Below are positions 11,301-22,592 of a stretch of 64,000 bases of DNA, piece after piece. The translations under genes were made by a program, and so were the position numbers. Source of the DNA: Trichuris trichiura (Eukaryota; Nematoda; Enoplea; Trichinellida; Trichuridae); assembly GCA_037903355.1 (NCBI GenBank), contig JBAJFE010000042.1, positions 1,128,001 through 1,192,000 on the forward strand, read 5' to 3'. A model generated the notes under the pieces. That model made no database searches and was not told the DNA's origin. It saw only the letters and a program-made list of their open reading frames with translations. Numbering within the stretch: the stretch's first letter is position 1; each line of letters begins with the position of its first letter.

Positions 11301-14300
11301 GGTGCGGCGGCAATAGCAATAATTTTCCGAGCAAAGAAATTTGCGAAAAGAAGTGCAATGCCGCCGTGGCGGCAAATAGATTTTGTCCTGACTGGTCGAG
11401 CGTGCTGACCGATGAAACTGGTGTCACCTTTGAATGCCTGACAAAAACTTGTCCGTTGGGATACAAGTGCTTTATCTCAGGAAACGAGGGCTACTGCTGC
11501 GCCAACGCCGACACCAACGGTTGGAAAAATTAACCAACTTTCCCTTGAGGCTACGTCGTTGAACTTTTTTATTTTTTCAGATCTCGCCGCCCCTCTGCTA
11601 TTTGAAGACGAATCAATATGCAAATTTCCCAAGGATCGGGGTCCATGCGGAAACTTTGACCTTCGCTTCTTCTACGATGCCGAAGAAGGCGAATGCAGAT
11701 ATTTCTTTTACAGCGGATGCGGAGGCAATAGGAACAACTTCAAGTCATTGTTGGACTGCCAGAAATTTTGTATGCGCGGTGTTAAATCACCAGCTCCTGA
11801 GGACGCGCTAGCAACTACTCCGCACTTTGTTTCTGATCCGCCACCAAAAATAGAAAACAAATGCAACTTTCCAAAGGACGCCGGTCCTTGCAAAGAAAAC
11901 CATCAACGCTGGTATACATTGGGCGCTCATTCGGCTTATTTTCATTTGCGCGCTTCGTTAGGTACTACAACACCGTTGAAGAAAAGTGCGAGCCTTTCAT
12001 CTACAGCGGATGCGGAGGAAATCCAAACAATTTCGACAGTATGCTTGGATGCCAGGAAACGTGCCTTGGTAATTAATGCAACTTGAAGTTGACAGCGTAG
12101 TAATTGCTTGCTAATATTTGTCAGAACTTGACGCGGATATTTGCAAGCACCCACCTAACGTTGGCACTTGTACCGGCCGAATACAGCGGTGGTATTTTGA
12201 TCGATGGGTCAGGAAATGCAAGCCATTATTGTACTCAGGATGTGGTGGAAATGGAAATAATTTTGATTCGCAGGCTATCTGCGAAAGGTACTGTTTGCCA
12301 GGTAGGTTGAAGTAAATTTTTGCGGCTCTTTTTCCCAAAGGCGTTATCGTTTTTCTTTGCGCAGAGCTGAGCAGCGATGTAAGCGCATCTTCGCAACCAG
12401 TTAGGGTAACAATGGTTCCTCACAAAGGTGAGCCAAAGGTTGCAATAGGCTAACGCGTGGGTTTCGGGCTACTAACAAATATTTTGCGCATTGATTGGTG
12501 CATAGCTTTCTTGGTTGACTTTATCTTTGGGGGTTATCGGACTTGTTCCTCTCTTATAGTTTTGCCAACCGTTCTGCCTTTGAATCGTTGCTTTCATCCC
12601 AAGAATGCCGGGACGTGTACCGGCCAGTTTCGTCGTTGGTACTACGACGAGCTGGAAGAAATGTGCAAGGCATTTACGTACAGCGGATGTGGCGGCAATG
12701 GCAACAACTTTGAAAGCCGTGAGGTTTGCATGAACACATGTCCGAATGGTGAGCTCGTACGCGCAATAGATTTGCTGCGCGTCCCGAGATTATGTGATCG
12801 GTATTGCTTCTAATCTGTTTTGTAGCTTACGTTACTTCTTCTGTTGTTAAATAACTTAATAAGCTTGATTGTTTAACTTTATGAACAACGCTAGATCTAC
12901 ATTGCTGATTCTGTAGTGCACTCGCGTGTTTGTTCTGGTTGAAAAATAGGTCCAGTTTTAAAACTTTAACTCCATTTATTCATAAATATCCATTGAATTG
13001 TAACATAGGTGTTCAATAATGCTTCAGTAGGTCGTGAAGAAGTCCTTTGAAATGTTTGACTTTTGTTGGCAAAGTTTAAGGACATTACTTCTCCCGCTTC
13101 CATATTTCTTGCTTAAATGTACGCGCTCTTTTGATGATTTTGACTTTCTATTTTAGCTAATTGGCTAGAGTAAATGACTCGGTTGGAATTAAAAATTTTA
13201 AAATCCATTTTTTGAGGCCAACATATTAACTATAGTACAGGTTTCATTGGACTTTTCGTTGTACCTTTCTAAAATAATGTTACGAAGTTGCCGTAACGCA
13301 TCAAAGACTGTTTCCATCGTTTTATAAATGCGAAATCAAGCGGAGCTTAGGGGCGCAATCTAAAACTTGAGCTTTGTAAATGAAACGTAACAGTCGGACA
13401 TAACTACCGAAGTTCAGTGAAGAAATATTTTTCAGCAAAGAAAGCAACTACATCGACTACTGTTGGGACGTTGCCTGCGATGACTACGCTTCCATTCAAA
13501 GGTATAGTTGCAAATCGGTTCTTCATTATTTCTTTGAATAATTTCTGAATGTTTACAAACAAGGAAGAGGCCGTTAAATAAAGTTCATTGTAATAAATAA
13601 GTGGGCCGCAGTTTTTATAGCCATTTTAAGAAGGTGATCTTGAAAAACGGATGCTTCTTAACAGGACGGTGTATTTTCATGATAGTAATTTCTTCAATAC
13701 GGCTTAGTCTTGTCCGTTGATAAAGTCCAAAATAAAACCGAAGCAAATGCCCTACCATCGGATGGATGAGCAATTATTAAGGAAAAGATTCAGAACAAGT
13801 ACTTAACATATTCATAACGAGTGAGAGAGTCCTGTTTCCCCAATATACACGGTCGAACAAAAACACTTCACTCCATAAGCTGCACCTGAGTGTTCCTCCA
13901 ACGGAAGCCTGACGTTACCAGCGCGAGGGAGGGAGCGTAAGTGCGATACTTGTTTTCAACATAGCAGGAAATTTAGGGTTTTCCCTAATCTCTGAATCCT
14001 CTCACTTAGTCCGTTGTAATAAGGGAGTAGGATCCTCAGGCCGGTGGAGGTTTTATTCTTGGGTCTGCTAACGTTTGCTGAATGACAGAGTGAAAAGTCA
14101 TTCGTTTTCAAAATTTCATACAACTTATACACGAGAATGCCTTTTAATATTGCGAAGGAATGACGGAGCCTTTGAGGCCCGGCTTTCGTTTCGTGACAGT
14201 GTGCAACCATTTTGAAGTTCACTTGGAATTAAACCAAAATCGAAGATGTGTTGTCTGCTTTATTTTCCATTGCGCTTAATGAATTGTTTAGATGACTCTT

Positions 14301-17300
14301 CTCATTTGCCACTGAATCCATGCTTTCACCGTCGAGATCCTGGCCCATGTAGGGCGTCCCATCGCCGGTGGTTCTACGATTCCAGGGTAAACATGTGCCA
14401 CCCATTCACGTACGGCGGTTGCGGCGGGAATGCGAATAACTTTGAGTCGTTCTCCTCGTGCATGGTTAAATGCGGTCCAGGTAAGAGAATCGAGCTTAAT
14501 AATTTTTTTGATAAAAGTTAGTCGACTTGTAGAGATTTTGTCCAGCCGCTGTTTGCACCCGACCGACCGCGGCGATTGCAGCGGTCATTTTGTGCGCTTT
14601 CACTACGACAGCGATTCGAAAACTTGCAAGGAATTCGTCTACGGCGGTTGCGGTGGAACGGGAAACAATTTCGCCACAAAGCAAGAATGTTTGAAAGCGT
14701 GTGCCAAGGCTGAACCAGGTAGCAAATCGTTGGAAATTTTTCCAAACGTTATTCATTATTTATTTGCGTACCTTAGAAGACGAATCGAAAAAATTCCTGA
14801 AGGCTGTGCATACGCCGGTGTCAATTCAGCGTAAAGCAATTGCCTTTTGTTTAGTCAAAATTTTTTTGTACTTCCGTATTTTAGCAACGTTAATTTTGCC
14901 AACAGAAGATAGTTGTAAACAGCCCAAAATGCGCGGAAATTGCAATAAATACGAATTGCGCTACTTCTTCAATGCGCATGTTAATAGATGTGAGTTCTTC
15001 TTCTACAGCGGATGCGGAGGAAATCGAAACAACTTCAAAACTCTCAGCCAGTGCGAATTGTTCTGTTCAAAGAAACGACCTAATCCGTTATTGTTTGGTT
15101 CTTCCGACGATGCAACACCTTTCTCCAGCGAAACTTATGGCAGCACTGAAACTGTGCATTCACCATCAGCAAATGCTTATGCTCCGGGGTCTCACCTTCC
15201 CAGCGGCCATAGCTACCACAGCGAAGATGGATTAACAGATTCCCCTGTAACCCAGTATTCAGGAAACTTACAGTCTTCCGCAACTGCACTAGACGGAACT
15301 GAAAAAGAGACGTCTTATACTTTCCTTCCACCTGGTTATACAGAAGGCTCTTTGCTAAGTCAGTATCCTGGAAGTAGACCTTTACTTCCGGGAATGAAAA
15401 CGCGTCACGTGGAAAAGCCGGCGTCTGTTGCAACCAGTAGTTCAACATCTACATACGGTAAAACTTTGTGTTCTTTGAACTTGAAATCTGTAAACAGGAA
15501 CTATTTAGGCCTTCCCGTTGGACCTGATGTATCGCAGCAAACGCAGGAGTATGTCTCGGCGTACCAACCTGGAGAATTCCCGTTGGAACCAGGTTTGTTG
15601 AGTGGAAAGGCGACCTCAACGGAATCTTCAAAAATCCTTACGTTCAAGGCATTGCTGAGACTACGCTTAAGGCGAAACCGCCAGTTTCTCCAGCGCCACC
15701 ACCTATGCCACCAGGCTCAGCAGGCATGGCTGAACCCAGTGAACCTATCACCTCATCCATGCACAAGTGCGACTATCCAAAGGAGCGTGGCCCTTGCAGT
15801 GGCCATCTAAGGCGATGGTTAGATACTGTGCCGAAAAGATTGTACTGTTATTACGAATATCTTGTCCTTAAGGTATTGGAATAAGCTTAGGTCGAAATGT
15901 GAATCCTTTTTGTACGGCGGTTGTCGTGGGAATGCAAATAACTTTGATACTGAGGCGAAATGTCTTGCCGAGTGCAAAGGTCAGAATGGAGTTGCGCCTT
16001 GCTGAAATATGGCTTGTATATGCGTATTGCAGGTCTGCCAGCCGACGTATGTCAGCATCCAAAGGATGTTGGTACTTGTAAAGGTTACTTTCATCGGTGG
16101 TATTTTGACTCCAATATTGGTTGGTGCAAGCGGTTCGTTTATGGTGGCTGCGGAGGAAACGGCAATAACTTCGCTACGCTGCAAGAATGCAGAACGACTT
16201 GTTTGTCAAGTAGGCTTTCCATGGCCAGTTGGTTACCTCTGTTTTGTCATTCTCTCTAGGCCGAACAGCGGTCGACGATACAACTGCGGAATATGCACCT
16301 CTACCTCCAGCAGGAGCGGATCTTTGTGAGTACTACTGCGCGTGAATACCTCTCCGTGTTGAGCGCGACTCGTTAAGCAAATTACGGAGGGGAACATGCA
16401 GGTGCATCATCAACAACGTCTGCTGGGTTGAACGTTTATGGTACAACTATTTCCGAATACGTTCGAACGCCCACTGATGGAAATGGAGCACCAGAAGGTG
16501 ATCATGTAGTCCATAAGGGTAAGGTATCTTTGTTCTATCTTAATTCTGAGCGGTTTTGCATATTCGGTCACCTTTTCTGTATGCCAAGAATGGTCGTATA
16601 CGTTGGTAAGCCGATAGACAATTTAATAATGATTGATGTATGATATTGAGCAATTTTTTAGCATGATGTTTTTCATGCGGCTAATCTTCACTTATTACCA
16701 TTGTATAGCGGAGACTTTGAAACAGAGCAGTTGTGATACTTATACATTTGGGAATCATACTTCAGTTGTGACAAATTAAAAATCGTAGTTAAATGTTTTT
16801 GTATACAATCGGCTGTGGGCATCTATTTGTAAGGCAAATTTTCAGCTTTTTATGTTTATCTTAGTTTCTACTTTTCCATCCGAATTTGGCGCTCCCGTTG
16901 CAGATCAGTTTTATTCGAACTTTACTGTTTATAGATTTATTTACTTATTTATGTTCAGGCGTTGTTACTGATGGCGGTTCGTGAGCGTAACTTCGCTTTT
17001 TATCAGTTTCTTACACTTCTTGTTGCAGGAGTGCTTCCTGAAACGGTTCCTTTTCCAACCAGTGAGATACAAACTTTTTCGCTGTATGATTTTAATAACG
17101 ACGATTGTTTGCAATTCAGCAACCCCTGAATCTGATTGCCTCTTGCTCGCCAAGTGTCTGCCTGGCTGGATACTCGTGGCCGACGACAGAGGTTGCCAAA
17201 GGTGTACATACCCAGCAAGTACCTCTCCTCTTCCCGAAATGAGTGAAACGCCTAATTTTAGTTAGCCTTAATTAAGTTGTTTTTTTCAGCAGTCGCTCAA

Positions 17301-20300
17301 GCTGTAGACGAATGTCCTGACGTTGCTGAGTGTCCAGACGACCACAGCATGGTCTTTGACCCGGTAACAGGTTGCAAACGATGCGAGTACGTACTTTTGC
17401 CTTTACCCGAATAGGATGGGCGGTGCTTTATTTCTGTCTTTAAAATTTGTTATTGAATTGTAGGCTTGTTTATACATCTACTACAGCAAGAACCGATTTG
17501 ACTTCGGTTGGCCCAAAGGAGAAGGAAGTCAAGCAGTGCAACGCTACAGAGGACATTGTTTGCGGCGACTTGTGCATGATGATTACGGGTAGTGATGGAT
17601 GCCCGTCTTGTCTTTGTCCGCAAGGGGAGTCCACTGTTGCTCCATTAGCAGTCACATCTGCCGAACCGGAAACAGAGCCTCTTTCTACCTTAGAGCCTGG
17701 TAAAGTGAACAAAAATACTGTGGACTAAAAGCGCTTGTTCTATTGAAATTTACTTTTACGTAGAGTCCGCGAAGAAGACCACATGCAAGGAAAAAATGGC
17801 GCGAAAGGACTGCTTGCCTCCTTGCCATATATTCGCAGGCCAAGCCGGGATCAGCACATGTGTTTGCCCTGAGACAACTGATGCACCCGTTTTTGAAAGT
17901 AAGTCGTCCTTTCTCCTATCTCTGAGGACGTGAGCAATCGTCGAGTTGTGCGAAGGAAGCAAATCTGATTCAGCAAGTATAAGTTCCTTACATTCTGTAA
18001 GCACAACAAAAAAAAAGAAATTAATATTGAGGGTTTTTCCAGCTTTCCCAGCCAACGCAACAAGTCCAGCAGACATAAGTGGAGTCGGGCTGAAATGTAC
18101 AGAACCAATGGTATGCGCGCAGAATTTATACGCTTGTTAATCAAAGAAGCTTACAGGATATGGGACAATGCCAAGGGCCTATGGTTCCTCGGTATTGGTA
18201 TAACAAAGAAACAAATGTTTGCGAAGAGTTTGCCTACAGTGGTTGTGGCGGTAATCGCAATCACTTTTACTCGAAGGAAGAATGCGAAGCTCATTGCGTG
18301 AGAGACATTGAACCGAGTAAATGATATTTTTATTAAAATTTTGATTTCACAAATTCTGCTGACGTATTACCTCGTTCAGGCTACTTTCCTGAGCCACCAG
18401 CGCTTCCGGCTGTACCTGCAGCTGTTCCTCAGTTTCCTCCAACGGGTAAGCCTGATTGGAATTGCGTTGCACTGACCAAAATTTAATTTCAAGAACCACC
18501 CTATGTGCCTCCCAGGGCTCCGTTGAATTCTCCCGGTTCGGTCCCTCTTCCGCCTGGTATTGGTAAGTTGTTTTGAAAATTTTAGGCATATGCATATTTC
18601 ATCTGGTTCGAGTATCGCCGCAGTATAGGAAGTGGTAATATCTGAACTAATTGCTGCAGAGGGTAGTTGGAAAGTTTTTAAATGTAGAATCTTGAACCTC
18701 ATGGTGCTATTAATAGAGTAATTGGCGAGTCGCCATGCTTATTTCAATGTTTTTGATTTGTTTTGGTAGTAACAACCGAGAATGGTTATAATAACAGACA
18801 GAAGCATTCTGTTGGCTTAATCTGGAGATACGATATAAAGTTCTGTTACGGATAAGGAGGTACTTCTTGTTTTTATGTTTCCACTTCATAATTTCAGAGA
18901 GCCCATTGGAACAACCGCAGCCACCCACTGATTCTTCCGGTATGCTTTCACCGTACTTTGTTTCGGTGCCATAAAGCTTGGAATTTTAGCTTATGGGACC
19001 GCTGAAGGGCTGTCCGTTACTTTCGCTCCAGGTTTTGCTCCACAACCTCCACGACCAGGTAGTTAACGTATATTCATATTTTTTTCTTCCGTCCATAAGG
19101 TACCCAATAATACTTTTGATTACGACTAAACTTGCTAAAGAAGTCGGATAGTTTTGGGAATCGACTTAAAGTTTGTTTTTTGCATTTTACTTTTATAAAA
19201 TCGGGACAGCTTGACAAAGTCTCTCTTTAACAGTGAGCAGCTATTTAGTGAGCAGGACATTGCAAGAATCCTAAAAATAGAAGCAAACATTGCTCCTCTT
19301 ATAATGTTCGTGTAGGCAAGTTCTCTCTAGCGAATCTACTCTTTACTCTTTTCGTTCGGTTCTTGTGCAATATTCTTGCAAACAGCGAATGGAGGTGCAC
19401 TTATCAGCTGTTGCATCCAAGCATGTTCGTTTGTACATTCTTTTGCTTCTAATCAAGAATATACAAACCCGAAACTTTCAAGCAGTTCTAAGCGCCCGCT
19501 TATAGTTGTATTTCAATTTCGATAGTTGCAGGAAGAAATTGATTTTATATTGTTTTTATTTCTTAGTTTTCACTGCATTTCTTTATATACTGATGCAATG
19601 GGCATGTAAAGTTTAATAATGATGAGTAGTTGTGAACAACAGAGACAGGAGCACTAATGATGGTGAACACTCTGTTCTTAGACATTGCAATAAACCGTTA
19701 ATCTTTTGAAATATTAATATTAAAAAACTTCCGCGTGTGCAATAATACGCAATGTTTTTGACGTATAATAGCTTCATTTGCAAAAGTTGATCCTCTTAGT
19801 CAATTTTCGTATTTAGACCCCCTTGGACGGCCAGGAATTCGTCCAGCCAGTAAGCGCTTAATGCGGTACACGACTTTTCTAAGTTCTATCGCTTCAGCTC
19901 CTGGTTTCCATATGCCGTATAGTACGAGCACTTCTGGTTTTCGTGGTACCCTACCAGGGTTTATACCAGAATCTCCCTCTCCACGTAAGGAGCATTTTCC
20001 GTTTTGACTTAATTTTTTTGCAGTGCAGTGTTCTTTCTGTTTTTACTTTGTAAATGACTTTGCAGTGTTCCTGCGATTTCTCTTTCTTACCGAACGGTTA
20101 GTCGTCAATTCTTTCGTTGCGTAAATGATAGCGGCATCTTGCTTCTTTTCCAATTTTTTGCTTACGTAACCTTTTGTTTTTTTAGCTCAGCCAATGGAAT
20201 CTCCCTATTCTACACTCTTTCCTGGACAACCTGGTTTAACACCGTATTCACCGTCGCCACCGAAGCTGCCACAGCACGTACCATTGTCTCCGTCGCCCCC

Positions 20301-20323
20301 ACCATACGTACCGAAGCCCCCTT

Positions 20324-20365
<42 letters not shown>

Positions 20366-20685
20366 ATTCTCCTTCTACGCAGATGACATACTCTACTGCC
20401 GACATGCGGCCACCGACATTCCCTGGTAGGATTTCTTTGTTTGGAATCATCCTTGCAACGATTGTATATACCCTACTTGTAGAGAAAATAGAAGAATACT
20501 CTGAAATTCCTTCGACACCGGGCATTTTTCCAGAAGCTGGTAAGACGGCCGCATTATTTTTTATTCTTCTTCTTCTCAAAATGCTCTGTATTGTCAGTTT
20601 ACGGTCCAGAAGCAGGCATGCCACCGCCATATCCAGAACCAGGTAAGCGACGTTTGAATAAATGTCAAAATAATACAACAACGGC

Positions 20686-20758
<73 letters not shown>

Positions 20759-21028
20759 TTTTAAACAGCTCCAGCCGTCCAGTCACCCTACGAAAGCGGC
20801 CCAACGATCCAAAGGCCACAAGACCAGCGGCAGTTGGTTTATTGTCCAGACGGTGAAATTCCAATGCAATACAAGAATGGTACTTTGGTGCGCTGTTTGC
20901 CTGGACAAAATTTCTGCCCTGTGAAGTCGAGATGTTACTTCAACGGCTTGGACTATTTCTGCTGTTCCACTGCAGAATATGAAATGGATGTCGCCCCTCA
21001 TCCTGTAAAGTCGCCGTACAAGTCGTGA
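8360..21028 (+). CDS. Secreted multidomain Kunitz protease inhibitor, MLT-11-like (12 Kunitz, thyroglobulin-1, lustrin and antistasin-like domains)
   Basis: Exons: 8360-8429, 8837-9238, 9566-9784, 11105-11195, 11254-11519, 11581-11911, 11962-12068, 12125-12301, 12365-12427, 12560-12748, 13436-13501, 14292-14480, 14533-14718, 14777-14830, 14906-15457 (or from 14885), 15509-15592, 15649-15817, 15873-15979, 16033-16209, 16260-16325, 16378-16518, 17029-17061 (probable), 17120-17218, 17290-17386, 17464-17699, 17764-17898, 18043-18110, 18157-18316, 18380-18445, 18494-18562, 18898-18939, 18990-19058, 19817-19849, 19898-19984, 20186-20425, 20483-20539, 20598-20642, 20769-21028. Summed length is divisible by three (about 1,833 residues). 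A signal peptide ([20 protein letters not shown]) begins the protein. Order: atypical Kunitz 1, thyroglobulin-1 (CWCV), Kunitz 2, lustrin domain, Kunitz 3-9, Ser/Pro linker, Kunitz 10-11, antistasin-like block, Kunitz 12, Pro-rich tail, final lustrin domain. Architecture resembles nematode moulting/cuticle inhibitors such as MLT-11. That assignment is inference; the domains are seen directly. Some small linker exons could be missed or shifted by a few codons. Confidence 0.88.
8782..8836 (+). promoter_or_regulatory. Possible alternative start with a second signal peptide, in frame with exon 2
   Basis: An ATG at 8782 opens 18 codons that run without a stop into exon 2 (from 8837) in the same frame used by the spliced product. 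The peptide [18 protein letters not shown] has the basic/hydrophobic/polar layout of a signal sequence. A transcript starting inside intron 1 would thus also encode a secreted protein. Chance cannot be excluded without transcript ends. Confidence 0.35.
8839..9040 (+). other. Kunitz domain 1 (atypical)
   Basis: Six cysteines in Kunitz order, from NPCERQ to CQKHC. The core GCGGN is replaced by YPYGLC, there is extra sequence before the fifth cysteine, and Pro follows the second cysteine at the P1 position. A classic trypsin-inhibiting loop is therefore unlikely. A Ser/Thr-rich linker (about 9060-9238) follows in the same exon. Confidence 0.7.
9566..9784 (+). other. Thyroglobulin type-1 domain exon
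   Basis: One phase-1 exon encodes a complete domain: [34 protein letters not shown] and the closing PDC. The CWCV motif and six cysteines are intact. In other proteins such domains inhibit cysteine proteases. Its presence beside Kunitz domains suggests a product acting on two protease classes (inference). Confidence 0.9.
11105..16209 (+). other. Main Kunitz array, domains 2-11
   Basis: Ten Kunitz domains, nearly all with YSGCGGN or YGGCGGN (CRGN in domain 10) and NNF. By position after the second cysteine the P1 residues are Asp (K2), Gly (K3), Lys (K4), Thr (K5), Thr (K6), Arg (K7), Ser (K8), Asn (K9), Ser (K10), Lys (K11). Only K4, K7 and K11 have the basic P1 expected for trypsin-like targets. 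K2 is followed in its exon by a lustrin-type Cys-rich domain ending GYCCANAD. Domains 2, 4 and 10 are split by a 50-58 bp phase-2 intron at the same place, after the conserved RW. Confidence 0.9.
13745..13785 (+). repeat. Copy of a dispersed ~35-nt motif (CTACCAnCGGATGGATGAGC-type) in an intron of the Kunitz gene
   Basis: Matches a motif also found near 42,945, 47,230, 47,440 (reverse), 54,310 (reverse) and 62,065. This copy reads CTACCATCGGATGGATGAGC followed by AATTATTAAGGAAAA. Elsewhere it accompanies Penelope-like fragments, so this intron probably carries an old element remnant. Confidence 0.5.
17029..17898 (+). other. Antistasin-like Cys-rich block of the Kunitz protein
   Basis: Exons 17120-17218, 17290-17386, 17464-17699 and 17764-17898, preceded by a probable 33-nt linker exon at 17029-17061. 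They encode four short Cys-rich modules of the form C-x-C-P-G...G-C-x-x-C, for example [35 protein letters not shown] and [10 protein letters not shown]. The spacing resembles antistasin-type serine protease inhibitor repeats. Domain naming is by pattern only. Confidence 0.6.
18157..18316 (+). other. Kunitz domain 12
   Basis: Separated from the main array. It reads [14 protein letters not shown]...[16 protein letters not shown]...CEAHC. The preceding exon (18043-18110) supplies the first cysteine and the intron between them is phase 0, unlike the phase-1 rule elsewhere in the gene. P1 is Gln. Confidence 0.85.
20326..20364 (+). repeat. (CCG)13 microsatellite coding for 13 prolines
   Basis: Perfect CCG run inside exon 20186-20425. 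Length changes here would stay in frame and alter the proline tract. Confidence 0.95.
20686..20759 (+). repeat. (AAT)n microsatellite in an intron
   Basis: About 24 AAT units directly upstream of the last exon's acceptor (TTTTAAACAG, ending at 20768). The usual pyrimidine tract is replaced by the repeat, so length variation might affect splicing of the last exon. Confidence 0.95.
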
Positions 21029-22592
21029 AAGCGCAATGCCGCAATGGGCAATTCCTTATTAGCCCTTTTCATGGGCATTATCTCAGTGCATGAACAACCA
21101 CAACGTGGATGACTGTCCGCGTTTCATATGATTCTACGTTTTTGTCCGTTTTTGCGCAATAGGACTTTTTCTTTCCAGACACATTCTTCACATTCCTTTG
21201 TATAGTTTACTGTGTCCCGTTCGTTTATTAAAGCTATTCCTGAACATGATAAGTTACCTTCATACTCATTTCCTGGCTTGTTTTGGCTTTTTTGCTTTTA
21301 GGAGTGAGTAGCGCTTATATTCACCCTTTTGCATAAAGAGCGAGCGGCTAAGACACGGTGAGTACTTACAGTCATTTAATAAAAATTATTGTAGAATGTC
21401 TTTGTCGCTTAAACCTAGAAACACAGTGTGCATACGAATGGTTTAGCGGTAATCACATTTAAGAACGAAAAATGGTGAAGTGGCAGCAAGCTGATAGCAA
21501 CAGCTTACAGTTTACCAGTATGATTTTATTCCTAAACGTCACAGTAACGGCTGACCAAGTGCAGCAGCTGCTTCCAATTCTACCCTAAGCACACGTTTAA
21601 AATCCAATTTTTTAAAAAATGTTCCTCAAATTGTCTGAAAGGTTGGGTATTTCGAAGCTGTTAAACCACTCATGCATGCATTGCAACCACCGTTTTTCAT
21701 TTGTTTATTTTTCTTGCCTTTTTTGGAGTAGTTTATTTTTGCCTAAAGGTGTTATTCGAGGAAAGCTAAGTCGCTCTTTAATTTTATTAGTAACCTACTT
21801 TTCTTCTTACTGTAGTTCTCATACCGCTGGGTGCAAATGTAGTTTCGTTGGTGTGTGTAGCAGTTGAATACGTAACAGTTTCTAACGAAACCATAAGTTT
21901 TCATATTAAAGAAATTTTTGTGTGCAGTATGCCCCTATTATTGTGTTCAATTGTTTATTCACCACAGCTTTCGGGTGTACACCGCCCCTACCCAACAACA
22001 GAATGACTTCGTGACAGCTTGTTAAGTAACATGTCATCTTCATTTTAAAGTCGATTCAGAACGTTTTCACCAAAAACATGGCGAAAACGGAAACTTCTTG
22101 ACGCGGCGTTAAGTTGAAACATTTCCGTTTGAACATGAGACGATTTCAACTTGTGGCGGCATTTTAGCTTAACTATTGAAATTGTGTTAAAGACTTCTGT
22201 GTATTTTAAGCCCGTTAACTCAATTTGGTGTGCTTGGCAACCAGCCTTTTGCCACGGCACAATTTTATTCCCTTTTGAGGCCCAAAATTGTTATTAGAGG
22301 AAAGGCATTACCGCTTTTTCATTTGCTTGGTAACCTTTTATCTTCTTCTCCGCGTAGATTTCCTTCCGCCGCCTGAAAACACTGTTTTTCTCTGATCCGG
22401 CAACAGATTTAATATTTTTCATTTTGACCTTTCCATGTCTTATTCTCGTTGTTTATATTAGGTGTGAGAAAAACTTCTGGGCGCTAAGGTTGTGTTTCAA
22501 GTCTCATCCACTGCTTAGGTTGGTGAATCTCTTTTGTGTAGACGTAGTCCAATGCGATGGCGTGTAGGTGCTATTTCCTTTTTTTACTGATA
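21029..22592. other. Gene-free stretch with a diverged direct repeat pair
   Basis: No supported gene. Segments 21740-21815 and 22283-22360 are diverged copies: both contain GTTATTnGAGGAAAG, then GTAACCT and TCTTCTTC..GTAG. Only short noise ORFs otherwise. Confidence 0.5.
21227..21232 (+). terminator. Possible polyadenylation signal of the Kunitz gene (ATTAAA)
   Basis: ATTAAA about 200 bp after the stop codon, in a T-rich context. No closer AATAAA was noticed. Confidence 0.4.

Larger units (their letters stand above)
18380..21028 (+). other. Pro-rich tail and C-terminal lustrin-type domain
   Basis: Nine small phase-1 exons (33-240 nt) encode a Pro-rich region of low complexity, including thirteen consecutive prolines. 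The last exon (20769-21028) encodes a Cys-rich domain, CPDGEIPM...[16 protein letters not shown]...YFCCST, the same type as the one after Kunitz 2. Low-complexity tails like this are common in extracellular-matrix proteins. Confidence 0.8.

Noticed and set aside
15593..15648. Apparent frameshift in the Kunitz gene between the frame GLPVGPDV... and the frame [10 protein letters not shown]...
   Set aside because: A 56-bp GT-AG intron (donor GTTTGT, acceptor TTCAAG) joins the two frames in phase, so no frameshift is needed.
20205..20864. 219-codon - strand ORF with Leu and Gly runs opposite the Kunitz gene
   Set aside because: It is antisense to coding exons, and the runs come from the AAT and CCG microsatellites.
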